Positions 1 to 9,517 of a DNA stretch of 64,000 nt are shown piece by piece. Location: assembly GCA_030142905.1 (NCBI GenBank), contig JASJOG010000255.1, forward strand, positions 231,001-295,000, in the 5' to 3' direction. This DNA comes from Heliopora coerulea (lineage: Eukaryota > Cnidaria > Anthozoa > Scleralcyonacea > Helioporidae). A program made the position numbers and the translations under genes. Within the stretch, counting starts at the first letter, position 1. The number at the start of each line of letters is the position of its first letter. Below the pieces are notes generated by a model. That model was not told where the DNA came from. It ran no database searches and was given only the letters and a program-made list of their open reading frames with translations.

Positions 1-2998
1 ATTCTTTCTCATGATCAGATAGATCATAGTGTCTGTAGAAATTTTTGCAAATTAATTTATTTATTTATTTACTTATTTGTTTATGTAATTTATTTGTTTA
101 TTCGTTTATTTGTGTATCTGTTTGTTTGTCTGTTAATCGTTAAAAACAAAATGAGGGTAACATCTTTAGCGCACAAGTATTACAAATGAAAGTCTTACGG
201 AATAAGAGGCTTATTTTATGAATTACTAAATTAAAACTTAATCGTCAATCTAACATATATTTATAATGCTAGCTGTAGATCTTCATTCCACAATACGTTT
301 ACAGCTAACGCAAGAAAACTCTTCTAAATGGTCAACGCTTTTGTTCTCTAAGACTTTTTTCAAAGAATTATAAGAATACTTTTCAAGATATTTGAGATTG
401 TATCTATTTTATAACCACAGTTCTATAACACAGTATTTTCTCTTTTCTCAAATTAGAAAACAGAAAATAACGAGTGTTAATCGTGATAACCGTGAAAATA
501 CGCCGAAGTTCAAGCGCTATTTTTACCACAGAAACGACGATTATAAACTCCTCATACCATATTCTTTTGTTTTCCTTCGGTTATTAATTTTGGGGTAATC
601 ACCTCAGTTTGAATACAGATAGTTGTCCTGATCATTCCATGGAGCGTTAAGGAGTTATTTTAAGTAAAGACAGCTATTAACATAAAATAATAACCTCCTG
701 GTCGGTTATTACTTAAAAAGAATAAAACCCGACTAATCTTGAACATTACCTTCATCCTGGTTTCTCAACTCAAGCATCTTTTTGAGAATTTCGGCACACA
801 CATTGAACGAACTAACTAGCCGTGAAAAACGTAACTGTCACTCTGTACAAACACCACCACGTCAACATGCTTAATTTTCAGTTACACAATATCCGAACTT
901 AATGAAGACCTCATTACTTGAAAAACCTTTATTACTTGCCATTCATGTTTCTCTGCCCTGTTTGCCATGAACATAAGGAAGAAAGTTTGTGCCTCTAATT
1001 GTGTTCGCCCCTCTTCATGCAAAATAATTCCAAGCAATCTTCATTTGATATTCCAATTCATCACTTTCTTCGAGTTTCGCCTCCGCTTTTTCACCTTCGG
1101 TTGAACGAACAATTCTTCATTTCAATATACATCTTAGACTGTTTTCATATTTTCCTTTCGACAAGCACGTTAGCCAAAGAAACGTCGAAGAACATTACTA
1201 TTCATAAATGTAGAACATTTTCATCAGCTTGCAAGTACACCTAAAACATCTCAACTATAAAAAATGAACTCCCTGTTGAAAAACAGTCAGAAGAATATTT
1301 CTATTATTAATGTGACAAGAATTCATATCACCAACAATTTAAATTTAATATATTTTAAATACCTTTTGAAAACAAAAGAATATGGTCTGGTGAGCATATA
1401 AATCCTTTTTCATACCAGCCACATAGGCATAAGGACAAGATCAAAACAAAACAAAGCATGATATCTCCTCAGGGACTTGCGAAGATAAAACAACAAATGC
1501 AAGAATTTTTCTTTGTTTCGTCTTTTCTTTGGCTCTTGGCTTATACTTGGACTATGATCTTATGCGAATCATTACGACAATCCTTATGTCGCAGGCTTGT
1601 CTTCATTCCTTTGTCTTGCATCTTGTTTTGTCCTTATGCTTATGCTTATGCTCACGTGTGAACCAGGCTTAAACTTTCGCGCTCCGTCCTCACATTTGAA
1701 TAAAAACCTCTCCCTGGGCTTTGAACCTATATTAATATGTACTTCTTCGTCTAGAGTTTGACATACCCTATATGGAACCGATAATAATTCTAGACAGAAA
1801 TCCATATTAAAAAAAAATACGATCTTACTGCAGCATCAAAATATAAACTTCACGGAGCCACCTCGTACAACAAAAATGAAGGTAATTATCGTCTTACTAC
1901 AACTGTACAACTTATCCCTGTACCACTAGAACCGTAATGGGTAAATGGCGGAATGAAAGCTTAAGCGTTTGTGTTTAAAGTACCCAAACATTATGAAAGT
2001 TATCCTGTCCATGTGCAGCAGACTCCCAAAAGAAGGCAAAGAATTAGCGCAACAAACAGTTAAATAATTTCTTAAGTTGAAAATTAATAAGTTACAAAGA
2101 TATCCTAGTGTCCTAGGGATCAGTGACTCCAGGAGACAGTGATCCCATCATCAGCCGCTGATCCCTATGACCTCCCACAGTAAAGGTTTAAAAATTGAAG
2201 TTTCGGTTAAGATTTGGGCTAGATTTAGGGTTAGTATATTGATTAAGGGTGGTTTAGTTTAATTTGAGGGTCACTCAGTCCTGGGGATGAGGGACCGAGA
2301 AACCGGACATAGTTTATCTCTGGGTATCATTCATCCCTGTAACACCAGATATCGGATTCAACAAAATATTAGATTACCAAACGATGGATTGGTGCAAGCT
2401 TTCATATACGGGAAAATAAAATTTTATGGATGATTCAAAGATAGAAATGGTAAACTGTTCTACGTAGGTCTCGTACATTTTTTTCCAATTTAAACCAAAT
2501 ATGCTCGAAGTTTCAAACTCAAGTACTTATACTGAAACTGTCCTTATGGTTAGCAAATTTTTCGTACCAAATGCTTACTGTAACACAAAAAATCATTTTT
2601 TCTGGCAAGTTTCTCACTTGCAAGAACCCCAGACACTACCTGGTAAACATCACGTAAAATTTTACAGGATACATGATCGGTTAATTTTCCCAGACACCGA
2701 ATATAGAAACGTGGTCCCGACATATCCCTATAAATCATTACTTGTAAGTACACTAAGTTCAAATCGCAAATTGAAATGTACACTAAAATATATCACAAAA
2801 TTAACTTGTATAAGTTTTCCTGAAGCTTGGTTTTCATTCAGACGTAGATATGAGAACGAGCGCTCCTGGGATTTAGACAGAACGACGACAAGCGAAAGAC
2901 CACAGAGATCATATATTAACTAGACGAGGCACTGTAAGTAAATGTCACTCAACCGCAGGCGACGAATTGAAGGCTGTGTTGTATGCCAAACCAAACAA
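1..2998. repeat. Unit 1, 5' part of the segmental duplication
   Basis: This AT-rich stretch matches 22,749-25,940 nearly base for base, in the same orientation. The match starts at the first base of the window, so the unit begins further left. Short open frames exist but none has a convincing splice pattern or family signature, and their frames break between the two copies. I see no supported gene here. Confidence 0.85.
1402..1670. repeat. Fold-back (MITE-like) element, unit 1 copy
   Basis: The right end reads (reverse strand) AAGCCTGGTTCACACGTG followed by repeated GCATAA units. The left end carries a related sequence, clearer in the unit 2 copy (AAGCCTTTTTCACACGAG). The arms are imperfect inverted repeats about 270 bp apart, with no coding content. 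The same element sits at the matching place in unit 2, so it predates the duplication. Confidence 0.5.
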
Positions 2999-3008
2999 AC
3001 GCCTCAGA

Positions 3009-3050
3009 TAAAGGGAAAAACGTGGCTGCATAACAAACAATTTCATTGAA
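3009..3050. other. Residual island of unit 2-specific DNA (deletion scar)
   Basis: About 42 bp here match 26,460-26,502 in unit 2. The left flank matches DNA ending near 25,940 and the right flank matches DNA starting near 37,811. Two junctions around a retained island are most simply explained by two deletions in unit 1 (about 0.5 kb and 11.3 kb). Confidence 0.75.
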
Positions 3051-3969
3051 CGGTGAACTAAACAAGGCATAAAAGATGTGGATCATCACAATCCTGTACA
3101 GATATACATGGCTATTTTATAATTTTGCACAAGAGACCGTGTTTCAACTTGTACACAGAGAAGTGTCATTCCGGATTTCACAAAACAGGGTAAAAAATGA
3201 ATATTCGAGACAACTTCCAGAGGCAAAGCTCAGCAAAGCAATATGTCATGCCATGAAAATGTAAAATGATGTTTGATATTTAGATATCAAACATTTAAAT
3301 AGGTGGGCTGAGTCCCCTTCCTCAATCCCAAATCAGCCAAGCATTATGAAAATATATTCTTATCTTCACTGGTTTGAAAGCAACTCATGCAAAGTTCAGC
3401 CAAGTTTATATACTGACACTCAACCAATGTCTATAAGATTTTGAAGATTTCAATAACAAACAGGTATAGTCAGTGTAACTAGACCACTATAGGGGAGCAC
3501 ATATTTCAACAAGAAAGATTGAAGGTGTTGTTGGAAATCATAAAACTTTGGTTCAGTTCATGCAGTGGAAATAGAACACAGTCATCTAAGCCCCCATGTT
3601 GACTTCAGCACCCCAAAATCAAGTTTGTTCCTACAGCACTGTTGGTGGATGTACATGGCTAGACACTTGAATATTGCAGATCATTTTAAATTTGCATAGC
3701 ATGACCTGTTGCTATTCTTAGCTTCACCATCGACATCCTCACAAAATACATCGCAAGCCAGGGGACCCAATTCACTGCTCAGGTAATTTTTTTTTTTTTT
3801 GTGGTGTTTTCTTTGCAATGTTTTTAACAGTATTTACTTCAAGCACAGTTTACTGTAGTGTCTGTCACTGAAAGGTTATTAGAGTTACAGACTAGTTGAC
3901 CTCAAAAAGAGCATTTATTCATTCATGTCCATGATTAAAGCTCCTCATGTATGGAATAGTTCAGCTAGA

Positions 3970-4104
3970 TAAGGTAAAAAGTTCAAAAGTTGCTAATCAT
4001 CATGACTGACCTGAAAGAATTCCAGTATTTTGAGCAAAGACCCTTCATCAGAGAAAGAACCAAGATCAGTCTGACAGTTACCAACTTTTGAACTTTTTAC
4101 CTTA
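3970..4104. repeat. 135 bp fold-back element with 23 bp terminal inverted repeats
   Basis: The ends are a perfect inverted repeat beginning TAAGGTAAAAAGTTC. The interior carries CTGATGA on the minus strand followed by a GGGT/GCTC hairpin, a decayed hammerhead-like core whose expected GAAA reads AAAA. An equivalent copy lies at 38,895-39,029. Confidence 0.75.
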
Positions 4105-4946
4105 TTTAATACTGTCTATGCAGTATTCTACTTTTATACTTCCACTAGTTCTTATTTATAGTGTCAAAAAACACCTGCCAGTTTTGATATCCTGGTGCAA
4201 ACACACCTGGTTTGATGGTAAAATGATAAACAGTTAAAAAAGCGAAACAACTGAGAACCAAGAAGTGCTCTCATGGAGCACCAACCCGGTGGACCTGGTT
4301 ACCAGGCCCTCATGTGGTATACATCTAAAACTGATTATGTACAAGCAATACAATGCACAAAAAAACATTAAGGCAGACAAGTATCAACACATTGTGACTG
4401 GCAATAGTTTACCACACTTATGGAAGTTGACCTATTTCCTAATTCTCTGAGTTTATTCAGATTATTGTGTAGTTATGCATTAGCAATTATTCATTTTGCA
4501 TAATACCATTAACTGGCACTCATTCAAATACCAAAATTTGTACTCGGGGGACCATCTTCTGCCATGCTACAGTTATGTTCCAATTGCTTGTGTCACATTT
4601 CATAATATTTATGGACTGCATAAAATAAAGTGCCTTTATTTCTACTAGGTAACCTTATCAGCTTCCTAAGCTGTTCTCCTAAGAGGTCCAGTAAGGGCCA
4701 CTCCTATTGGTCCAGTATTATTAAACTATCAGTCCAGTGTAAACTGTGGAGTCTATGTAACTCCATAATGGCCTTCCCACATGCCCCTGTGTGTATGCAT
4801 AAGTCCACAGGGCATGCGATCAGCAACATGCTTGAGAAGGTAGTAGAATTCATTATTTTATCCTTCATGTAAGAAGTAAGCATATATTAACCCATTTACA
4901 ACAAGCTGAAATATCATGCAGGATTGAGATTGTGATCTAAAGTTAC

Positions 4947-5009
4947 CTCAGTCCCAATCACACTAATTATTGCATGTCCACTTGCTGTCTCATGACCACC
5001 AAAGTTTGA
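4947..5009 (-). CDS. Candidate internal exon downstream of the SMCR8-like exon
   Basis: On the minus strand a 21-codon open block is bounded by a plausible acceptor (ATCCAG) and donor (GAG|GTAACT). It is phase 0 at both sides, as is the donor of the upstream SMCR8-like exon. It contains GHAIISVIGTE. The unit 2 counterpart (39,878-39,940) has lost the acceptor AG (it reads CTAC), which weakens the case. I do not recognise it in SMCR8; it may be an exon of another gene or chance. Confidence 0.25.
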
Positions 5010-5686
5010 CTGGATAACCAGTGAAAAATTGTTAGCAGTTATGATAGTCAGCACTCACACACCTCATTCTTAAGAAAAGCCCTATGCATATCCACATATC
5101 CACCAAAATGTAAATATTTATACATTAAGTTGATAGGCTAATAGGGGTAAGGTTAAGGGTGGTTTTATATACCCTATGATTTTTTGTTAAGAATAGCTCA
5201 TTGTGTATATGCCTACTGTATTCACTCAAGGTTTTCCACATTCTCACTTCCCAGTGGTAGTTACACAATAAATTCTTGACTCAGTTAGGATGGCTGACAA
5301 ACAGACTACAGTCATGCAGGGATAGCAGCTGCCCAGGGTCAAGGTTATTCAAACAGCCTAATGCAAAAGTGCAAAATGGAGCACACAAGGCCCAACAATC
5401 CTCCTTTGCCGCTCTGCTAAACATCGCAGAAGGATAATGCCATGCATCCATGACAAGTTAAGTAAAATCAGTGTTGGTAGTCAGAAATAAGGTTTTTCAC
5501 CAAGCTGCACCAACAGTTTTGAACCAACAGCCGATATATCATAATGATTGTACTGATTCCAGAATTCACCGAACCTCATGCACATTTCACCAATCTTTTC
5601 AAGGTAAACTAACCATACAGAATTCATAGAGCAGAATGCATGTGGGAAAAGATACAATTTCGAAATCTCGTAAACAGGTTACTAAC

Positions 5687-5878
5687 CAAGGGTCTTGGCC
5701 CTTCCTGCTCGCAAAATTCTGCCACAAGGACGAAGTCTTGCATGAACATGTTCTGCCATGGGTTCCTTGCACTTTCATCGCTCAGTTGCAAATGGTCAGG
5801 TAAGTCCGACTGTTCTGGCTCGTATTTCTGTTCATACATCGCGGCCCCATAAGCTACGAACTCGTACACCGTTGACAT
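5687..5878 (-). CDS. SMCR8-like protein, first coding exon (unit 1 copy)
   Basis: The minus strand encodes 64 residues from ATG to a GT donor (TTG|GTTAGT), phase 0. Residues 39-64 contain NPW, then DFVLVAEFCEQEGPRPL. This resembles the N terminus of the DENN-family protein SMCR8, where an NPW motif precedes the first longin beta strand (DFILISEF) and GPQPL. SMCR8 acts with C9orf72 as a GTPase-activating complex in autophagy and lysosome control. The exon starts 329 bp from the oppositely oriented FLASH-like gene, so the two may share a promoter. I could not find further SMCR8 exons downstream. In unit 1 much of the DNA where they might lie is deleted, so this copy is likely a fragment. Folliculin or another longin/DENN protein is an alternative; the homology rests on one exon. 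Confidence 0.6.
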
Positions 5879-6207
5879 TTTAACACATTTACGGTACGAT
5901 TACGAAGTGCATCCTTAGAGCTACCACAAGGGCAATCCAGGACCAATATTATATTAAACATTAATAGTTCACGGCTAGTTTGTACACAAAGCACCTGACC
6001 TGTCTTTGCACGAGGTGTAAACTTACGCTTTGCTCATTAGAATGGCTGGAACTGACTTTTTGGGATAAATATGGACGTGTGGGAATAACTGGGTATTATT
6101 TGACGCGAAGTTCGGCGCAGAATCAATCGGGCAGTTGACATTAATATGTTTGTTATTGTAAAGCGCAATGGTGAGGCGAGTTGATTTTGACCGTTAAACA
6201 TCGATCT
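5879..6207. promoter_or_regulatory. Shared 329 bp spacer between divergent genes
   Basis: The SMCR8-like start codon reads leftward from 5,878 and the FLASH-like start codon reads rightward from 6,208. The spacer is conserved at 40,810-41,134. I see no clear TATA box. A bidirectional promoter is inferred from geometry only. Confidence 0.45.
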
Positions 6208-9091
6208 ATGGGTGAGTCATTCCGTTTTATTTTTCGCATCACCAATTTTTTTTTTGTGCGATTGTTTGTACGTAGCGCATTAGTACCGTTACTAGCTCGC
6301 CAAGTTAACGGATTGAGGTAATATGCTGTTCTAAAGATATCCGATGACATCACATTAACATGAAACAGCTTACTTGTATTGTAAATGGGATCGTGGCTAG
6401 AAGGTGTACCTGAGAAGGAGGGTTTGGATTAGCATTAGGATCATGGTTAAGATAGGTTAGGATTAGGGTTAGGTTTGGTGTTAGTTCTAGCCCTAGCCCC
6501 AGCCCCCGCCCTCTCCCTTACCCAAAACCCTAACTCTAACCTTAACCAGATCCCAATCCTAATCCTCCTTCTCAGGTATATGTACCGTCTAGCCACGACC
6601 CTGAGGATAGCGTGTACTGCAGACGACTAAAATTACATAGATATCACTGTGAATGCTTTGAAGAATTTGCTTTTTTTGCATTGATATTTCTGTAGATCAA
6701 AGCAATTACCCTGCCATGCCTGTAGACCCACTCAAAAGACTTAACTGTTGTAGTATACAGACTAAAAGCTAAGTATAGCAACTGGTCATGCTATGCAGAT
6801 TTAATATCATCCATGCATAGTGACAGAATCATTCTATGCAAATATAAAATTGTGTAAAATATATTTAGATATCAAGAAAAACGTATCCAGAACATAATTT
6901 TGTCACAATCTCTAGTCATGCTTAGCATTACCACTACCTTGGTCATTAATTGTTGCTATTTTATATAGTAACCATTGCATGGGTGAATATATATGGCTTG
7001 ATATCAAAAATCATTGATCATTTTAAATTTGCATCACATCACTTGTTGCTATGCTTGGGTGATGTTAAATTTATATGACATAACTGGTTGCTATGTTTCT
7101 GTTAACACACTGTTTCTGTTTACAGTGGCAAAGCTAACATCACCACTGTAAACAAAAATAGTGTGTTAATGTTCCAAGCATTTCACAGCCTGTTTGTTAG
7201 CATAAAGCCAAGCATCAATTCGTGCCCAGTATATAACTTGAATGACATCTAGCTTTGTCACTGCTTCATGTCAAAATGTTCCCTTTTAGCAGGTGCAACT
7301 GAGACAGATGGTGAAATTACTGATTTGGATCTGTATGGAGACCTAGTGGTTAATGTGAGTGAACAACTGTCTTATGACGAGGTACAGTGCTCAAGGTTTG
7401 ATTTACCTGAAAATTCAAGTGGTTAGTTTTTTGTTAGAAACCTTGGCTAGTCCACAAATCAACAACAGCTACAATAACTTTTCCAGAAGGAGATGGGATG
7501 CAAACTCATATGCAAGCAGCTATTTTGAATTGTAGCTGTTCTACATAATTGTACACTATAAATCATGGGATTTAAAATATTTATTTAAAAATGATTTTAT
7601 TAATTATATAAAGGTAGATGAACGATCTTCAAGCTCAATACTCAGAAAATGATTTCTGAGCCGCAGACAGGGGATTGAACCCACAACCTTCAGATGACCG
7701 GTTAGACGCTCTAACCATTGAGCTACCGAGACTCAGAAATCCTTTTCTCAGTATCAAGCTTGAAGATCGTTCATCTACCTTAATGTATCCAAGCTCTCAC
7801 GTTTCTTAAAATTTAATTATATAATTAATTAATTTTACAGTTATTTTAAAATGCTTATCAGAGAAACAAAGACCAAATGAAACTGTAATCCAGTATCAAT
7901 CACTTAATTACAATATCATTTCAATGAATTGGAAAGGTAAAAAATATTGGTTTAAAGGCCCATTTACATTTTGTTAGCAGTTTATAAATTATGCCCTACA
8001 ACTCCTGCTTAACTTCCTGTTCCTTAAACAAAATTATCATTAGGAAGCCATTATGTGCAAATGTTCTTTCTTTTTGTTTTTTGTTTAAATGCTACAGGTG
8101 AAAGCACTATGTGAAAAGCATGAGTCAACAGTCGAGGAACTCGAAAAAGAGGTGATGAACATAATCTATTGACCAATGAACACAAACTCAACACAAATGG
8201 TGTTGTTTGAAAGTAGAATTATGTGGACTCTTCTCGGGCCAACGAGAAAGACTTCAGGACGACATTGGGAGATCTGGAGTAATTTGCTGTAGGCTTGATG
8301 TTAGAGGTGCTCAAACTCTCAGACTCTCACACTTGGTGAAGCTATGGTTACTTATTGCGACGGTTCGAAATAATGTTGGCGTGTGTACTGCCCATATCTG
8401 CAGTCGGCATTCCTAAGTTAAATAGGAAGTATAGTATTCCACTGCGTGATGTCGGTAAATTACAAGTGAGCATGCTTCTCAAACTGAATTCTAAAGAGCG
8501 TCTTCACAGACTTCGACCGGAATCAGACCCGTGACCTTTTGATTGCTGGTGAGATACCGTGCAATAGTTTCTCATATGATTTTTTTTTTTTCTTTTTATT
8601 CATGTAAATAGTATATTTTTAGTTTTTTAGCTTTATAGATATATGTATATTTCAATTTTATATTTATTGCAGAACCTCACTGAAAATCACGGTTGTGAGT
8701 GAGCCTTCTGCTAAAAGATTCATTAAAGTTCAAAGTTCAAAAGTAAAGTTCATCATTGTTATCCCTACCATCCCGTTCTAAAATTCAGGCCTTCTCACCT
8801 TGGAATACATGTTGTCCCATGGCTGTCAGTTAATGTCACGTATCGTAACAATGCATCAAGTGACGGAACAAAATGTACATCTGATCGGATCTTATTTTTA
8901 ATCTTTAGAATAAACGCCTTAAAGAACAAAACGATATCTTGAAGAAAAACATTTCGTCGTTGTACTTGACTGCACAGAACGAGATCATGCGAAAAGATGC
9001 GGAAATTAAGAGATTACAAGACCTTGAAGTCAGGAGCAGAAAGTACGGACAACGGAGGAAAAATAGTAAAGAAAATGAAACCACAACATAA
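6208..9091 (+). CDS. Short FLASH/CASP8AP2 N-terminus-like protein, 110 residues (unit 1)
   Basis: Four exons join in one frame: 6,208-6,211 (ATGG then GTGAGT donor), 7,290-7,381, 8,098-8,151 and 8,909-9,091 (TAA). Every junction has AG/GT. Residues 13-20 read DLDLYGDL, followed by a coiled coil (about 33-95) including LKKNISSLYLTAQNEI. Human FLASH has the same order: an LDLY motif, which recruits the histone pre-mRNA cleavage factors, then a coiled coil with LKKNISALIKTARVEI. The protein would be only this N-terminal module, without the large C-terminal part; an AATAAA at 9,512 supports the short 3' end. A role in replication-dependent histone mRNA processing is inferred from family resemblance. 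The exon structure is conserved at 41,135-43,838. The ATG-plus-one-base first exon is inferred from phase and a strong donor. Confidence 0.65.
6391..6598. repeat. Fold-back element with telomere-like core
   Basis: The ends are inverted repeats (TCGTGGCTAGA and its complement; CTGAGAAGGAGG and CCTCCTTCTCAG further in). The left arm holds GATTAGGGTTAGG-type repeats and the right arm the complementary CCCTAA-type, so the whole forms a long hairpin. It lies in the first intron of the FLASH-like gene. The unit 2 copy is at 41,317-41,525. Confidence 0.65.
7102..7169. repeat. Intronic hairpin, imperfect copy
   Basis: A 30 bp stem with an 8-base loop, starting TTAACACACTG. Several mismatches are seen here, whereas the unit 2 copy (42,029-42,096) is a perfect 30 bp inverted repeat. 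Confidence 0.7.
7611..7781 (-). repeat. tRNA-like sequence inside a 50 bp inverted repeat
   Basis: The arms (7,611-7,660 and 7,732-7,781) are near-complementary. Between them, on the minus strand, lies a degenerate tRNA: D-arm/box A-like TAGCTCAATGGTTAGAG, an anticodon loop reading CCGGTCA (GGT, Thr-like) and T-arm/box B-like GGTTCAATCC. The anticodon stem is mispaired, so it is unlikely to be a functional tRNA. It is best read as a tRNA-derived SINE or hairpin element. The unit 2 copy is at 42,538-42,707. Confidence 0.65.
8563..8752. mobile_element. 190 bp insertion present only in unit 1
   Basis: Unit 2 runs straight across this site (near 43,490). The insert begins with a T-rich tract and ends with short repeats of AAAGTTC, a form often seen at the 3' end of non-LTR retroelements. 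No coding capacity is visible. It sits in the last intron of the FLASH-like gene. Confidence 0.5.
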
Positions 9092-9511
9092 AATATGGCT
9101 GACTACTAATATCTCAACGAAAGATCGTTGGAGAAGCCTGAACTGAATCGAGGCGAAGCTTAACGTGATTTTATCGGGTTTCATAGATACCGTAGACGTG
9201 GCGATCTGATCGACGCCGCATACTTTAATAGCTTTTGTCTCTTTTAATTAGTTTACAAAGATTCACCAGACAAGTATTCGGTGGTCACGTTTGTACTGAA
9301 ATACAATGATAGTTGGCTAATAAGGTTCTTTTGTGAAACTTCAACCAACATGGCTAGGTCACAGTTACGCGAACTGTTTGTAACCTTCTCATGGCACACT
9401 GAGAAGGTCTGTGGTGGAGGCAGTCCATGGCGTAACGTGCAGGCCATTGGGAAATATGACATAAATGTTTGTTTCTGTGATGATTACGTTTGTTAAATCA
9501 TTACTTTCGAG

Positions 9512-9517
9512 CAATAA
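9512..9517 (+). terminator. Polyadenylation signal AATAAA
   Basis: About 420 bp beyond the stop of the FLASH-like gene, and conserved in unit 2 at 44,260-44,265. Confidence 0.5.

Noticed and set aside
2501..2923. 140-codon open frame, partly kept at 25,532-25,840
   Set aside because: No recognised domain, start differs between copies, and no splice or promoter context.
3720..3782. Possible plus-strand exon ending CTCAG|GTAATT
   Set aside because: Unit 2 has GCTCGGGTAATT at this donor, and no acceptor or partner exon was found.
6440..6560. Telomere array
   Set aside because: The GGTTAG and CCCTAA stretches are short, irregular and the two arms of a fold-back element with an intron location.
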